Counted from the first letter of the stretch, positions 45,382-55,253 are shown. The stretch is DNA of 63,879 nucleotides from Paracoccaceae bacterium (GCA_019911965.1 JAIOJF010000006.1:1-63879), one strand, 5' to 3'. Translations and numbers: made by a program. The notes: generated from the letters alone by a model not told the origin.

Positions 45382-46053
45382 ATGCGCGCGCTGCTGATTC
45401 TGATCGTGCTTGGGGTGATCTACCTCGGGGTGCGCAGCCTGACCGATATCCGCATCGACCTCGCCAATGCCAACCCGGTGCTGCTGGGCTATGGTGCGTT
45501 GTTCACCGCCGGTATCGTCGCCGCCGAATTGCTGCGCCCGCTGATGCAGCGGATGTCGGCGCTGTCGCGCTTCACCATCGTTGCCGCACTGGCCGCCATC
45601 GTATGGCTGAGCTTCGAGATGGCGCGGCTGTCGGGCCGGATCCCGGCGGCCTTGCTGGACCCGCAATCCAGCCGGCAGGATTTGCGCATCGTGCATCTGC
45701 CGCAGGCCTGGGACGGGCTCTACCGCACCATCGCACAAGTCGACAATCAGAGCCTCGGCGTGATCGTCGACACCGGTACGCCGCTGGTCATCCTGACCTA
45801 CGAGGAAGCCCAGCGCCTGGGTCTTGTTCACGACCGGTTGGCCTTTAGCGAACGTGTCGCGGTATCGGACCGCAAGATCACCGCCGCCTTGCTGCCGTTC
45901 CTTTCGGTGCGCATCGGCAATTTGGAAGTCTTCAAGGTCGACGGAGCAATTGCCGAACCGGGGGCGCTGGAAACCAGCCTGATCGGCTTGTCGTACCTGT
46001 CGCGGCTGCGGGCGGCAGGCGTGATCGGCCCGGATATGGTGCTTCAGCAGTAA
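45382..46053 (+). CDS. Membrane-anchored retropepsin-like aspartic protease
   Basis: A 223-residue protein with two or three N-terminal hydrophobic segments (MRALLILIVLGVIYLGV; LLGYGALFTAGIVAAELL; FTIVAALAAIVWLSFEMA) and a C-terminal retropepsin-type domain. The active-site Asp is in VIVDTGTPLVIL, and the flap/second region is SLIGLSYLSRL. It belongs to the TIGR02281-type clan AA proteases of alphaproteobacteria; its substrate is unknown. Another possibility is an inactive binding version, since the motif reads DTGT instead of DTGA/DTGS. Confidence 0.85.
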   Translation: MRALLILIVLGVIYLGVRSLTDIRIDLANANPVLLGYGALFTAGIVAAELLRPLMQRMSALSRFTIVAALAAIVWLSFEMARLSGRIPAALLDPQSSRQDLRIVHLPQAWDGLYRTIAQVDNQSLGVIVDTGTPLVILTYEEAQRLGLVHDRLAFSERVAVSDRKITAALLPFLSVRIGNLEVFKVDGAIAEPGALETSLIGLSYLSRLRAAGVIGPDMVLQQ

Positions 46054-46085
46054 CCCCAGACAATGGCCGGCCAGTCATGGCCTAG

Positions 46086-46109
46086 GGCTTCTTTTTGGTA
46101 GAAATACTC
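46086..46109 (+). repeat. Dispersed intergenic repeat, copy 2
   Basis: GGCTTCTTTTTGG, TAG, AAATACTC, matching copies at 2751-2774 (minus) and 61601-61624. It lies between the convergent aspartic protease and DUF815 genes. Confidence 0.75.
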
Positions 46110-46142
46110 GAATAACCGAACCTGATCGCCGGACCAAGCGGC

Positions 46143-46985
46143 TCAGATCGCCACCCCGCGCCGCCCTGCCAGATCGGTGACATATTGCCATGCCACCCGG
46201 CCCGAACGTGCGCCGCGGGTCTGCTGCCACTCGATCGCTTCGGCGCGCAGGGTCGCGTCGTCGATGTCGATCCCGAAAGCATCGCAATAGCCCCGGATCA
46301 TCGCCAGATACTGATCCTGATCGCAGGCATGAAATCCCAGCCAGAGCCCGAACCGGTCGCTGAGCGAGACCTTTTCCTCGACCGCCTCGGAAGGATTGAT
46401 CGCGGTGGAACGCTCGTTCTCGATCATGTCGCGCGGCATCAGGTGGCGGCGGTTCGAGGTGGCGTAGAACACCACATTGTCGGGCCGCCCCTCGATCCCG
46501 CCATCCAGAACAGCCTTCAGCGACTTGTAATGCGCATCGTCATGGCCGAAGGACAGATCGTCGCAAAACAGCAGGAACCGGTGTTCAGACGCATCGCGCA
46601 GAAAGTTCAGTAAACGCCCGATGGAAGGCAGGTCCTCGCGCTGAACCTCGATCAGCTTCAGCGCCGCGCCATCCGCCAGCACCGTCGCATGGCTGGCCTT
46701 CACCAGCGAGGATTTGCCCATGCCGCGCGCACCCCACAACAGCACATTGTTGGCCGGCAGGCCGCGCGCGAATTGCCTGGTGTTGTCCAGCAGGATATCG
46801 CGGGCCCGGTCAATGCCGACCAGCAGGGCGATATCCACCCGGTTGATCCGTGCGACCGGGTCCAGCCGGTCCGGGGCGACATGCCAGACGAAGCCGTCAG
46901 CCTGCGCGAAATCCGGCGCAGCCAGCGGCCTCGGGGCCATCCGCTCCAGCGCCGCCGCAATCCGTTTCAGGGCCTTCTTGCTCAT
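46143..46985 (-). CDS. ATP-binding protein, DUF815 family
   Basis: A 280-residue AAA-like ATPase. Walker A is GARGMGKSS, a Walker B-like [10 protein letters not shown] follows, and an Asn/Arg sensor region [14 protein letters not shown] is visible. Function is unknown. It follows tatC directly (the start overlaps the tatC stop by 4 bases). The DUF815 domain is widespread in proteobacteria. Confidence 0.9.
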   Translation of the reverse strand: MSKKALKRIAAALERMAPRPLAAPDFAQADGFVWHVAPDRLDPVARINRVDIALLVGIDRARDILLDNTRQFARGLPANNVLLWGARGMGKSSLVKASHATVLADGAALKLIEVQREDLPSIGRLLNFLRDASEHRFLLFCDDLSFGHDDAHYKSLKAVLDGGIEGRPDNVVFYATSNRRHLMPRDMIENERSTAINPSEAVEEKVSLSDRFGLWLGFHACDQDQYLAMIRGYCDAFGIDIDDATLRAEAIEWQQTRGARSGRVAWQYVTDLAGRRGVAI

Positions 46986-47941
46986 GGCTTGCTGGCGTCG
47001 CTGTCATCCACCTGGCCGGGATCGGGATCGTCATTCCAGCCTTCGCTTTCGGCCAGCAATTCGTCGTCTTCGGCTTCGGCCTCGGCTTCGGGTTTCGGCG
47101 CGGCCTCGTCTTCGTCATCCTCGAACCACAGGCCCTCGGCGCGCAGCCGCGCCTCGCGCTGGCGCTCGACCCGCGCCACCAGAAAGATCGAAATCTCGTA
47201 CAAGCCGTAGACCACCACGAACAGGATCACCTGCGTGATCACATCCGGCGGCGTGACGATGGCCGCCAGAACCAGAATACCGACCACGGCATACTTGCGC
47301 ACCGATTTCAGCCCGCCGGCCGAGACCAGCCCGGCCTTGCCCATCAGCGTCAGCAGCACCGGCAACTGGAAACACAGGCCGAAGGCGACGATGAACTTGA
47401 TGGTCAGGCGTAGATATTCCTGCGCCGAGCCCTGGAACGCGATCGCCGCTATGCCCTTGCCATCGCCGCCTTCGCCCAGCACCGATCCGCCCTGCTGGAA
47501 GCCAAGGAAGAAATCGAAGGCCAGCGGTGTGACCACGTAAAAGGCAAATGCCGCGCCCAGAAGAAACATCGCGGGCGAGGCCAGCAGGAACGGCAGAAAC
47601 GCGCTTTTCTCGTTGCGGTAAAGGCCTGGCGCGACGAACCGCCATAGCTGGTACGAGATATAGGGGAATGCCAGGAACAGACCGCCCAAGAGCGAAATCG
47701 AGATGGCGACGAAGAAGCCTTCCTGCAGCTTGATCATGATCAGGCCGCATTCGCCGTGGCCCTGCCCGGCCATCGCCTTGCACAAAGGTGCCGTCAGGAA
47801 GTTGAAGATCGGGTTCCAGACCGTGAAGCACAGGATCATGGCAATGACAAAGGCCACCGCCGAATGGATCAGCCGGTTGCGCAGTTCGGCCAGATGCTCG
47901 ATCAGCGGGGCGCTGGAATCCTCGATCTCGTCTTCGCTCAT
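46982..47941 (-). CDS. tatC: Twin-arginine translocase subunit TatC
   Basis: A 319-residue membrane protein with six helices that binds the twin-arginine signal. Recognisable stretches are [16 protein letters not shown] at the start, [18 protein letters not shown], and later [15 protein letters not shown]. It has an acidic cytoplasmic C-terminal tail of about 60 residues, longer than in E. coli. It overlaps tatB by 4 bases at its start and the DUF815 gene by 4 at its end. Confidence 0.95.
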   Translation of the reverse strand: MSEDEIEDSSAPLIEHLAELRNRLIHSAVAFVIAMILCFTVWNPIFNFLTAPLCKAMAGQGHGECGLIMIKLQEGFFVAISISLLGGLFLAFPYISYQLWRFVAPGLYRNEKSAFLPFLLASPAMFLLGAAFAFYVVTPLAFDFFLGFQQGGSVLGEGGDGKGIAAIAFQGSAQEYLRLTIKFIVAFGLCFQLPVLLTLMGKAGLVSAGGLKSVRKYAVVGILVLAAIVTPPDVITQVILFVVVYGLYEISIFLVARVERQREARLRAEGLWFEDDEDEAAPKPEAEAEAEDDELLAESEGWNDDPDPGQVDDSDASKP

Positions 47942-48624
47942 GTGCCGGCCTTCGATTCAGGGACTTTCGCGGCGCGTTTTGCCGTTGGTTTCGCGGCGGT
48001 TTTGGCTGCCTTGGCCGATGCCTCGGGTTTCTTCGCGGCTGGCTTTTTCGCGGATTTGGCTGGCGCGGGTTTATCCGCAGGCTTGGCCGGAGCCGTTCTG
48101 GCCGCCGGTTTCTTCGCAGCGGGTTTCTTCGCGGCAGGCTTTTTTGCGGGCGGCTTTTTCGCAGCGGGTTTCTTCGGTGCAGCCTCGGCTTTCACCGCAG
48201 CTTCGGCCTTCTTTGCCTTCGCCTCGGCAACCCGGTCGGCAACGGCCGCTTTCTCAGCTTCGCGCTTTTCCGCCAGCGCGCGGGTGTTTTCGCCCGCCTG
48301 CATCAGCTTCTTGGTTTCTTCGATCTCGCGCTTGGTCTGTTCGGGATCGTATTTGCGTTCGTGAAAGCCCTTCACTGCATCCGTGACCGAATCCAGCCCC
48401 AGCGATTTCGCCGACGTGACCTTCTTCAGGTCCTTGGCAATATCGCCGACACCGCTGTCATCCGCCGCCGCTTCCAGCGAGGATTGAAACTCCCGCGCCA
48501 TTGCCCGCGCCTTGGCGGTGAACTTGCCCAGCGTGCGGAACATGCCCGGCAAATCCTTCGGTCCGACCACGATCAGCGCGACAACGCCGATCACCAGAAG
48601 TTCGGCAAATCCGATGTCAAACAT
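47938..48624 (-). CDS. tatB: Sec-independent translocase subunit TatB
   Basis: A 228-residue protein starting [22 protein letters not shown], the TatA/B transmembrane helix. A helical amphipathic region follows. From about residue 130 the tail consists of repeated Lys/Ala/Pro units (KKPAAKKP), histone-H1-like in composition. That tail is much longer than in E. coli TatB and its role is unknown. The gene lies 26 bases downstream of tatA. Confidence 0.92.
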   Translation of the reverse strand: MFDIGFAELLVIGVVALIVVGPKDLPGMFRTLGKFTAKARAMAREFQSSLEAAADDSGVGDIAKDLKKVTSAKSLGLDSVTDAVKGFHERKYDPEQTKREIEETKKLMQAGENTRALAEKREAEKAAVADRVAEAKAKKAEAAVKAEAAPKKPAAKKPPAKKPAAKKPAAKKPAARTAPAKPADKPAPAKSAKKPAAKKPEASAKAAKTAAKPTAKRAAKVPESKAGT

Positions 48625-48650
48625 GGGCCTTGGCCCCTCGCGTCAGAAGA

Positions 48651-48866
48651 TCAGGATTTGTCTTTGTCTTTGGCGGGGGTCACATCGACGGCCTCTTCGG
48701 CGGCGGCCTTTTCGATTTCTTCCTTGCCTTCGGACACGCCCTTCTTGAACGAGGTGATGCCCTTGCCAACCTCACCCATAAGCGAGGAAATCTTGCCGCG
48801 CCCGAAAAGCACCAGAACCACCACCGCGATCAGCAGGATGCCCGGCAATCCGATATTGTTCAGCAT
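48651..48866 (-). CDS. tatA: Sec-independent translocase subunit TatA
   Basis: A 71-residue protein with the single hydrophobic helix [19 protein letters not shown] followed by an amphipathic helix ([19 protein letters not shown]). It forms the export pore of the Tat system. GGGAGAC before the ATG at 48866 fits ribosome binding. An upstream ATG at 48893 would add nine unlikely residues. tatA-tatB-tatC form one operon with DUF815. Confidence 0.95.
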   Translation of the reverse strand: MLNNIGLPGILLIAVVVLVLFGRGKISSLMGEVGKGITSFKKGVSEGKEEIEKAAAEEAVDVTPAKDKDKS

Positions 48867-49015
48867 GTCTTGGTCTCCCTTGAACCGACACAAGTGCCAC
48901 TGGGCACCCGGAATTGTATTTCCAGCGTGACATGTATGAGTTTTCCCGGAAAGATCAAAGCCCCAAATGCGAAAAACAAGCGAAAAGCCGCGAGGCCGGG
49001 GCGGTCGCCGGATGC

Positions 49016-50002
49016 TCAGGCAAAGGCGGCTATTTCAGCCAATGCGCGTTCCACCACCTCGGGTCCGGCACCGGGTTGATGCGCGCCTTCCGACAGGTGC
49101 CGCCGCCAGGCGCGGGCACCCGGGCGATGCGCGAACAGGCCCAGCATGTGCCGCGTGATCTGGTTCAGCCGCCCGCCAGCGGCAAGATGCGCCTCGATAT
49201 AGGGCAGCATGGCGCGGGCGGCGCCCTCGGCCATGATGGCGTGATCATGGCCGAATATCCGCCGGTCCGCCGCGCCCAGAATGGTGAAGGGATCGTGATA
49301 TGCGGCGCGCCCGATCATCACCCCGTCCAGCCCCTGCGCCAGAAACGCCTCGGCCTGATCCAGCGAGGTGATGCCGCCGTTGATGGCAATGGAAAGCTCA
49401 GGGAAGGCGTGTTTCATCTCAAGCACCAGCGGGTAATCAAGCGGCGGAACCTCGCGGTTTTCCTTCGGGCTTAGGCCCTGCAGCCAGGCCTTGCGGGCGT
49501 GAATGGTGCCGCTTCGTACGCCTGCCGCCGCGATGGTTTCCAGGAATACCGGCAGGGTGTCGCGCGGTTCCTGATCGTCCACACCGATGCGGCATTTGAC
49601 GGTGATCTCCGGCCCCGGACTGGCCGCAATCATCGCTGATGCGCATTCCGCCACCCGGCCCGGATCCAGCATCAGGACCGCACCGAAGGTTCCCGATTTC
49701 ACCCGGTCGGACGGGCAGCCGACATTGAGGTTGACCTCGTCATAGCCAAGATCGGCGGCAATCCGCACCGCCTCGGCCAGTTCCAAAGGCTCCGAGCCAC
49801 CCAGTTGCAGCGCGACCGGATGCTCCGCCGGGTGAAAGCCCAAAAGCCGCTGCCGGTCACCGTGGATCACCGCTTTGGCGGTCACCATCTCGGTATAAAG
49901 CAGCGTGCGTTGCGACAACAGCCGGTGCAGATAGCGGCAATGGCGGTCAGTCCAGTCCATCATCGGGGCGACCGAGAGGCGGTTGTCTATTGTTTTCAGC
50001 AT
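49016..50002 (-). CDS. dusA: tRNA-dihydrouridine synthase A
   Basis: A 328-residue flavoenzyme that reduces uridine 20/20a in the tRNA D-loop. It begins [13 protein letters not shown], with [14 protein letters not shown] carrying the active-site Cys, and [21 protein letters not shown] characteristic of DusA. The FMN phosphate site is INGGI followed by MIGRAAY. The start at 50002 (MLKTIDNR) is chosen because the 47-residue upstream extension has no similarity to the family. Confidence 0.94.
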   Translation of the reverse strand: MLKTIDNRLSVAPMMDWTDRHCRYLHRLLSQRTLLYTEMVTAKAVIHGDRQRLLGFHPAEHPVALQLGGSEPLELAEAVRIAADLGYDEVNLNVGCPSDRVKSGTFGAVLMLDPGRVAECASAMIAASPGPEITVKCRIGVDDQEPRDTLPVFLETIAAAGVRSGTIHARKAWLQGLSPKENREVPPLDYPLVLEMKHAFPELSIAINGGITSLDQAEAFLAQGLDGVMIGRAAYHDPFTILGAADRRIFGHDHAIMAEGAARAMLPYIEAHLAAGGRLNQITRHMLGLFAHRPGARAWRRHLSEGAHQPGAGPEVVERALAEIAAFA

Positions 50003-50415
50003 CTTGAGATTCCAAACAATAGGAAACGGGGAGAACCTAGTTGCATGGAATTGCCCCAAATTGCTCGGATTTACCTCAAGTTTGACTGTCTTATGCACGG
50101 AAATTGCGCGGATTAGAAGGAGTCCACTGAACCAGGGCGACATAGGACTTTACAAAAGATGGTGGTTGGAGCGCTCAAATCCGGCGAAAGGGTAAGTTTG
50201 CCTCCCGGACCTTTCGCCTCAACGGCCACGCCCAGAAACAGGCAAGAAAAACGAACCTGGAAACGGTCAAGGCGGCGCGGTCACAACGCCCCTGCCCGGC
50301 CGGAAATGGTCGGGCTGACCCTCGGTGTAGTACCTGCCCGGTGGTCGAACGCGCGGCGCAAAGCAGACGACATTGGATCAGTCATATGGACATTGCCCTT
50401 GCCGTAACGTCCCTA
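50003..50415. other. 413-base intergenic region with an inverted repeat
   Basis: No convincing gene was found; an 82-codon frame at 50159-50407 has no recognisable domain and unusual composition. GGCGAAAGG (50183-50191) and CCTTTCGCC (50210-50218) form a perfect 9-bp inverted repeat with an 18-base loop. Left of it the sequence is AT-richer than the neighbouring genes. The region marks the edge of the LysR/oxidoreductase pair. Confidence 0.55.
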
Positions 50416-51309
50416 CTACCTGGCTGACAGCCCGAACTCATCCCATAGATGGGCGGCAACAGGACTTACGACCGGCCTGTGCTGGCGAAACGCGAATATC
50501 TCGATGTCAAAACCAAGATGGGTGTCGGGCAGCAGGATTTCCCGCAACTGGGCCTGCGCCAATTCCTCGGCGATCATGTGCTCTGGCAGACGTCCCCAGC
50601 CAAGGCCGTCCACCAGCAATTGCTTTTTCATGTGCAGGTCGCTGACATACCATCGCCTTTGCCCTTTTTGCACGCCCAGTTCACGGTCAAGCAGGCCCGC
50701 GGCTTGGCCACTGTCTCGCGCAATGACCTGATGGAAGCGCCGAAGGTCGGACAGTCTGCCGGGGGCGTTCATGGATTCCAGCAGCGAAGGCGCGGCGACG
50801 TTGCGCATTACGGACCGGACTACCGGCACGTAGTCAAAGCCTCCTTCTTCCAGCATGACCGGGATGGCCGGGGCCAGGGCAAGGGCCGCCTCGCCCGACT
50901 GCACGGCCTCGATTGCACCAGACAGAACCTCCGAACGCAGGACAACACGCGTGTCGGGAAAGCGGGTCTGCAGCCCAGCCAATACAGGTGTCACGACATT
51001 CAGATCGACTGCTGCGTCTATGGCGATGGTGATCGTTTCCTCCTGTCCTTTCTCGAAATGCCGGATCAACTGGGTGAGATCCTCGGCCTCGGACAGAACG
51101 CGCAGGGATTGCAGGTAGACCCGCCGACCCACCGGTGTCAGCTCAAGCCGGTAGCCTGAGCGGTCGAACAATTCGGTCCCGGTCTGAAACTCCAGCGCCT
51201 TGAGTGCCTGGCTGACCGCAGGCTGGGTGCGGTTCAGGCTCTCTGCTGCCAGTTTGACCGATCCGGTTTCGACCACGGCGCGCAGCACCTTCAGTTGATC
51301 CAGTTTCAT
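50416..51309 (-). CDS. LysR-family transcriptional regulator
   Basis: A 297-residue regulator with an N-terminal winged helix (KLDQLKVLRAVVETGSVKLAAE...LNRTQPAVSQALKALE) and a C-terminal effector domain from about residue 90. It is divergent from the FAD oxidoreductase gene, which is the usual arrangement for a LysR regulator and its target. The inducer is unknown. Confidence 0.9.
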   Translation of the reverse strand: MKLDQLKVLRAVVETGSVKLAAESLNRTQPAVSQALKALEFQTGTELFDRSGYRLELTPVGRRVYLQSLRVLSEAEDLTQLIRHFEKGQEETITIAIDAAVDLNVVTPVLAGLQTRFPDTRVVLRSEVLSGAIEAVQSGEAALALAPAIPVMLEEGGFDYVPVVRSVMRNVAAPSLLESMNAPGRLSDLRRFHQVIARDSGQAAGLLDRELGVQKGQRRWYVSDLHMKKQLLVDGLGWGRLPEHMIAEELAQAQLREILLPDTHLGFDIEIFAFRQHRPVVSPVAAHLWDEFGLSAR

Positions 51310-51332
51310 TATCGGCCCCTCTTCTTAAGCAA

Positions 51333-51345
51333 TTCTTATATAGAA
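51333..51345. promoter_or_regulatory. Possible LysR-type binding site
   Basis: TTCTTATATAGAA is an imperfectly centred palindrome (TTCT/AGAA) in an AT-rich block 24 bases upstream of the LysR start. It loosely fits the T-N11-A LysR box. Weak evidence. Confidence 0.3.
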
Positions 51346-51414
51346 CGGCAAAAAATATAAATTTCAATCCATCGCTCGGGCGCTTACCTCTGATTCAGCA
51401 AACGGAGTCACCGA

Positions 51415-51546
51415 ATGAATCAGGTCACATCACAACACCATGTCCAGCCCGATCAGGTTACCGGCCTGAAACGACCGGGCCACGAGATGACGGACTGCGA
51501 GTCCGTGCTGCCTGCTCTGTTATCTTCAATGACCAGCGGCCTGTGA
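51415..51546 (+). CDS. Possible 43-residue small protein or leader peptide
   Basis: ATG at 51415 has GGAG seven bases upstream and opens a 43-codon frame ending at TGA 51544-51546, 44 bases before the oxidoreductase start. The sequence begins MNQVTSQHHVQPDQV and shows no known domain. It could be a leader peptide, a small protein or chance. Confidence 0.3.
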   Translation: MNQVTSQHHVQPDQVTGLKRPGHEMTDCESVLPALLSSMTSGL

Positions 51547-51590
51547 CGCGGATCATCCGCCACCTGTCCGCCAAGAAAGGAATTATCCCC

Positions 51591-52673
51591 ATGTCCAAAC
51601 GCATCGCCATCATCGGCGGAGGCTATATCGGTACCAAACTTGCAAAGTCGCTTGACGATAGTGCTGATGTCACCCTGATCGAACCACGCAGCCATTTCGT
51701 TCACACACCCGCCTTGATCCGCGCCGTTGTGGACCCTTCCCTGCTTGATCGCGCCTTGATTCCCTATGACCGCCTGTTGAAAAATGGCCGGGTCATGCGC
51801 TCGCATGCACGCGGTGTTGATGGTAATGGCGTGACGCTGGACGACGGCCAGAGGGTCGAGGCCGATTACATCGTGGTGGCGACCGGCTCATCCAATGCCA
51901 CGCCCTTCAAGCCTGTCGGCGACGACATCGAGGGGCTGCGACAAGCCAACCAACGCGTTCATGAACTGCTCAAGGCTGCTCGTTCAGTCGGCATCGTCGG
52001 CGCCGGGGCCGTCGGCACCGAATTGGCGGGCGAGATCGCGCATGCCATGCCGGACAAGAAGATCACGCTGATCTCGGACACCGACCGCCTGTTTCCAACC
52101 ATGCCGAACAGGCTTGGCAACGCGCTGGCCAACAAACTGCGCAATGCCGGCGTGCAGCTAACACTCGGGAAAAGGGCCGAGAACCTGCAAAGCATGACCG
52201 AGCCTTTTGCCGGTAGCCTGAAACTGTCGGACGGATCAGAGCATGAATTCGACCTGATCTTCCCCGTGCTCGGCTCGCGCGCCAGCTCTGAATTGCTGGA
52301 GGCTTTGCCAGGCACGCGCAAAAGCACCGCGAACCGAACCAAGGTTGACCCTTGGCTACGCCCGTCATCCCTGCCCAACCTATTCGCCGCCGGGGACATC
52401 GCCGATGCCGGAGACGGCATGACCATCATAGCAGCAAGCCGCCAGCTTCCCTGGCTGGAGGCGACGCTGACGGGCCTCATGGCGGGCAAGTCACTTGAAG
52501 ACATGAAGCCCTACAAGCCGTGGGGGCCCAAGGCACCGATCCTCGTGCCGCTCGGCCCCAGGCGCGGCAGTTCCTTCCTTGGTCTGTTCACCGCCGGGGA
52601 CTTCCTGACCCGCAAAATGAAGGGAGAGGACCTGTTCGTGGCGCGGTACAACAAGCTTCTGAACCGGGGCTGA
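51591..52673 (+). CDS. FAD/NAD(P)-dependent oxidoreductase (NDH-2/AIFM2-like)
   Basis: A 360-residue flavoprotein of the pyridine nucleotide-disulfide family. The FAD site is IAIIGGGYIGTKLA, the NAD(P) site VGIVGAGAVGTELAGE, and the second FAD contact LFAAGDIADAG. VVATGSSN is the family's ATG motif. No redox cysteine pair and no membrane anchor is seen, so it resembles single-subunit quinone reductases of the AIFM2 type. It is divergent from a LysR gene. The physiological acceptor is unknown. Confidence 0.85.
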   Translation: MSKRIAIIGGGYIGTKLAKSLDDSADVTLIEPRSHFVHTPALIRAVVDPSLLDRALIPYDRLLKNGRVMRSHARGVDGNGVTLDDGQRVEADYIVVATGSSNATPFKPVGDDIEGLRQANQRVHELLKAARSVGIVGAGAVGTELAGEIAHAMPDKKITLISDTDRLFPTMPNRLGNALANKLRNAGVQLTLGKRAENLQSMTEPFAGSLKLSDGSEHEFDLIFPVLGSRASSELLEALPGTRKSTANRTKVDPWLRPSSLPNLFAAGDIADAGDGMTIIAASRQLPWLEATLTGLMAGKSLEDMKPYKPWGPKAPILVPLGPRRGSSFLGLFTAGDFLTRKMKGEDLFVARYNKLLNRG

Positions 52674-52906
52674 TTGGCAAGGGATCGGAAATTTCGTGGC
52701 GCAAGTGACGGCCTTCGACCGAGGCTTGAAGCGTGGTGCAACTGACTCGATTCGACCATTCACCCGGTATCCCGAGGCGGCGTCGGCTTCAGCAAATGCG
52801 TTCGGGGTATCGGATGAAATTGATCCGGCACGACATGCTCTATTGCGGCTAAGGGCTATCCAATCCGCGCAAAATTGAAGCCATGCCTGACGGGCACCGG
52901 GAAATT

Positions 52907-52938
52907 CACTTTCTTGCATTCAGAAAGTGGAATATAAT
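52907..52938 (+). promoter_or_regulatory. Candidate regulated promoter of the metallo-hydrolase gene
   Basis: CACTTTC (52907-52913) and GAAAGTG (52923-52929) form an inverted repeat just upstream of a perfect TATAAT (52933-52938). The repeat covers the -35 region, where a repressor or activator could act. The coding start is 25 bases further on, with GGAGGGAG as ribosome binding site. Confidence 0.5.
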
Positions 52939-52962
52939 GCCCGAAACCCCGGAGGGAGCGCC

Positions 52963-53931
52963 ATGAATATCCTGAAGCCCAGCCGCCGCGATATCCTGAA
53001 ACTTGCGGCTGCCGCCCCGGCGCTGGTGCTGCCGGTACCGGCGCTGGCCGCACTCGGGCCGCCCGCAGGCCAGCAGGCCAGCCATTTCCGCTTCACCCTT
53101 GGCCAGGCGGCGGTGACCATCGTGTCGGATGGCTATTTCACCATGCCGACTTCCGGCCTCGGCCCGAATGCCGACCGCGATCAGGTGGCGGCATTTCTGG
53201 AGGCGCATTACCTCGACGCCACGAACGCCTATCGTCACACCAACCACCTTTATGTCGAGATCGGCGGGGCAAAATTGCTCGTCGATGTCGGCTCGGGCGA
53301 CCGGTTCTTCGATACTGCCGGGCGGCTGATGGGCAATCTTGCCGCTGCCGGGATCGACGCCGATGCGATCACCCATGTCGTCATCACCCATGCCCATCCC
53401 GATCACATCCTCGGCCTGCGTGACGATTTCGACGAGCCGATCCTGCAGAATGCCGAATGGTTCATCGGCGACACCGAGATCGACTACTGGCTACAGGACG
53501 ACCTGGTGAACCGCGTCGCGCCAGAGGAACAGGCATTCGTGCTGGCAGCAGTCAACTCGATCAACGCCGAGGGCCAGCAATGGACCACGGTCAGACCCGG
53601 CCAGAGCATACTGCCGGGTGTCAGTATCGTTGCCACGCCGGGCCATACGCCGGGGCATGTCGCGCTGATGATCGAAAGCGAAGGGCAGATGCTGATCGCT
53701 GCCGGGGACGCGCTGACCAATGTCTACATGGATTTCGCGCATCCCGACTGGGGCATCGAGCGCGATCACGATATCGCAATGGCCGCCGACAGCCGCAAGC
53801 GCCTGCTGGACATGGCGGCAAGCGACGGTATCGCGCTGCTGGGCTATCATTTCCCGTTTCCGGGCGTCGGTCAGGTGATGCGCGAGGGCGGGGCCTATCG
53901 CTTCATCCCGGCCCTCTGGCGCTGGCCGTGA
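52963..53931 (+). CDS. Tat-exported metallo-beta-lactamase-fold hydrolase
   Basis: A 322-residue periplasmic hydrolase. The N-terminus carries a twin-arginine signal (SRRDILKLAAAAPALVLP...). Zinc ligands are visible in THAHPDH, GHTPGH, AAGDAL and the late GYHFPFPG. Substrate is unknown; relatives include lactonases and sulfatase-like enzymes. tatABC lie a few kilobases away on the same contig but are not co-transcribed. It is convergent with the amidotransferase-like gene. Confidence 0.88.
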   Translation: MNILKPSRRDILKLAAAAPALVLPVPALAALGPPAGQQASHFRFTLGQAAVTIVSDGYFTMPTSGLGPNADRDQVAAFLEAHYLDATNAYRHTNHLYVEIGGAKLLVDVGSGDRFFDTAGRLMGNLAAAGIDADAITHVVITHAHPDHILGLRDDFDEPILQNAEWFIGDTEIDYWLQDDLVNRVAPEEQAFVLAAVNSINAEGQQWTTVRPGQSILPGVSIVATPGHTPGHVALMIESEGQMLIAAGDALTNVYMDFAHPDWGIERDHDIAMAADSRKRLLDMAASDGIALLGYHFPFPGVGQVMREGGAYRFIPALWRWP

Positions 53932-53940
53932 TCCCGCGCC

Positions 53941-54723
53941 TCAGGCTGACTTGACCGCCGGTGTTGCCGCCCGCTCACCGCATTGCCAGGCGCGGCAGGC
54001 ATCGCCGAAGGCCTCGAATAACGGGCGCGAAACGGGATCGTTCGCCGCGTTCCATTCCGGGTGCCACTGCACCGCCAGCGCGAAGCCGGGCGCATCGCGC
54101 ACCAGGATCGCCTCGGGCGTGCCGTCGCTGGCCCAGCCTTCGATCAAGATCCTCGGCCCCGGTTTGCGGATGCCCTGACCGTGCAGCGAATTGGTCATGA
54201 CGCTGGTCCTGCCCCAGAGATTGGCAAACACCCCGCCCGGCGTCAGGTTGACCTCGTGGCGCAGCGCGAATTTCTCCTCGATCGTGCCGTCCGGCGGCAT
54301 CCGGTGGTTCATCCGCCCCGGCAGATCGCGGATTTCCGGATCGAGCGTGCCGCCAAAGGCCACGTTCAACTCCTGAAAGCCCCGGCAGATACCCAGGATC
54401 GGCTGACCGCGCTGCACGCAGACCTGCAGCATCTCCAGTACCAGTTCGTCGCGGCATTGATCGAAGGTGCCATGCGCCTCGGTCTCTTCTTCGCCATAAT
54501 AGCTCGGATGCACATTGGGCCGCCCGCCGGTAAAAACGAAGCCGTCGCAGGTATCCAGCAGGGTCGGAATGTCGATCACATGCGGGTCTGCCGGCACCAC
54601 CAGCGGCAGGCCGCCAACCACCCGCGACACCGCGTTGATATTGATCATGCCGCAGGCCTGTACGCGGTAATCATCGCCGATGACGTGGAAATTACCGATG
54701 ATACCGATGACGGGGCGAGTCAT
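53941..54723 (-). CDS. Class I glutamine-amidotransferase-like hydrolase (PuuD/GATase family)
   Basis: A 260-residue enzyme with the class I triad. The nucleophile Cys is in ILGICRGFQELNVA, and the His and Glu are in VQWHPEW. The oxyanion region is FVFTGGRPNVHP. It resembles gamma-glutamyl-GABA hydrolase PuuD, which splits gamma-glutamyl amides in polyamine breakdown; the exact substrate is not established. A 101-base gap separates it from the GlcG-like gene upstream. Confidence 0.88.
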   Translation of the reverse strand: MTRPVIGIIGNFHVIGDDYRVQACGMININAVSRVVGGLPLVVPADPHVIDIPTLLDTCDGFVFTGGRPNVHPSYYGEEETEAHGTFDQCRDELVLEMLQVCVQRGQPILGICRGFQELNVAFGGTLDPEIRDLPGRMNHRMPPDGTIEEKFALRHEVNLTPGGVFANLWGRTSVMTNSLHGQGIRKPGPRILIEGWASDGTPEAILVRDAPGFALAVQWHPEWNAANDPVSRPLFEAFGDACRAWQCGERAATPAVKSA

Positions 54724-54824
54724 GTGCCGGGTCCTGATGGGTGCCTGTTCAGGCGTCAGGATAAACCATCATTTGCAGGCGGTCGAGACCCCTCCCGCCG
54801 CTTGCCAGCGCGATGTGGCCGCTT

Positions 54825-55253
54825 TCACGCTTCGGCGGTGAAGCCCGCCGCCTCGATCCCCGCCACCGCCGCCGCGGCGTCGTTTTCCGAGGTATCGCCT
54901 GTCACCCCGACCGCGCCGATCACCGCGCCGCGCTTGTCGCGCACCAGCACGCCGCCCGGCACCGGCACCAGCTTGCCGCCATAGGCACCGTTCAGCGCCG
55001 CGACGAAATAGGCCTGTTCCTCGGCGCGTTTGCGCAGCGCGAAACCGCCCAGCCCCATCATCACGGCACCATAGGCCTTGCCCTCGGCAATGGCGTAGCG
55101 GCCGGGGGCGGCACCGTCGTCGCGCTCGTAGGCGCGGGGATGGCCGCCGGCATCCAGCACGATCACCGACAAGGGCTTCATGCCCGCCTCGCGGCCATGC
55201 GCGATGGCCTTGGCGATGATGTTGCGGGCCTTGGCGCGGGAAATCTCAGCCAT
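54825..55253 (-). CDS. GlcG/HbpS-family heme-binding-like protein
   Basis: A 142-residue cytoplasmic protein of the GlcG family ([25 protein letters not shown] at the start, [21 protein letters not shown] later). Members bind heme or a cobalt-type cofactor in some species; function in glycolate operons is unclear. Its start overlaps the glcB stop by 8 bases, matching the glc operon arrangement of other bacteria. Confidence 0.88.
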   Translation of the reverse strand: MAEISRAKARNIIAKAIAHGREAGMKPLSVIVLDAGGHPRAYERDDGAAPGRYAIAEGKAYGAVMMGLGGFALRKRAEEQAYFVAALNGAYGGKLVPVPGGVLVRDKRGAVIGAVGVTGDTSENDAAAAVAGIEAAGFTAEA

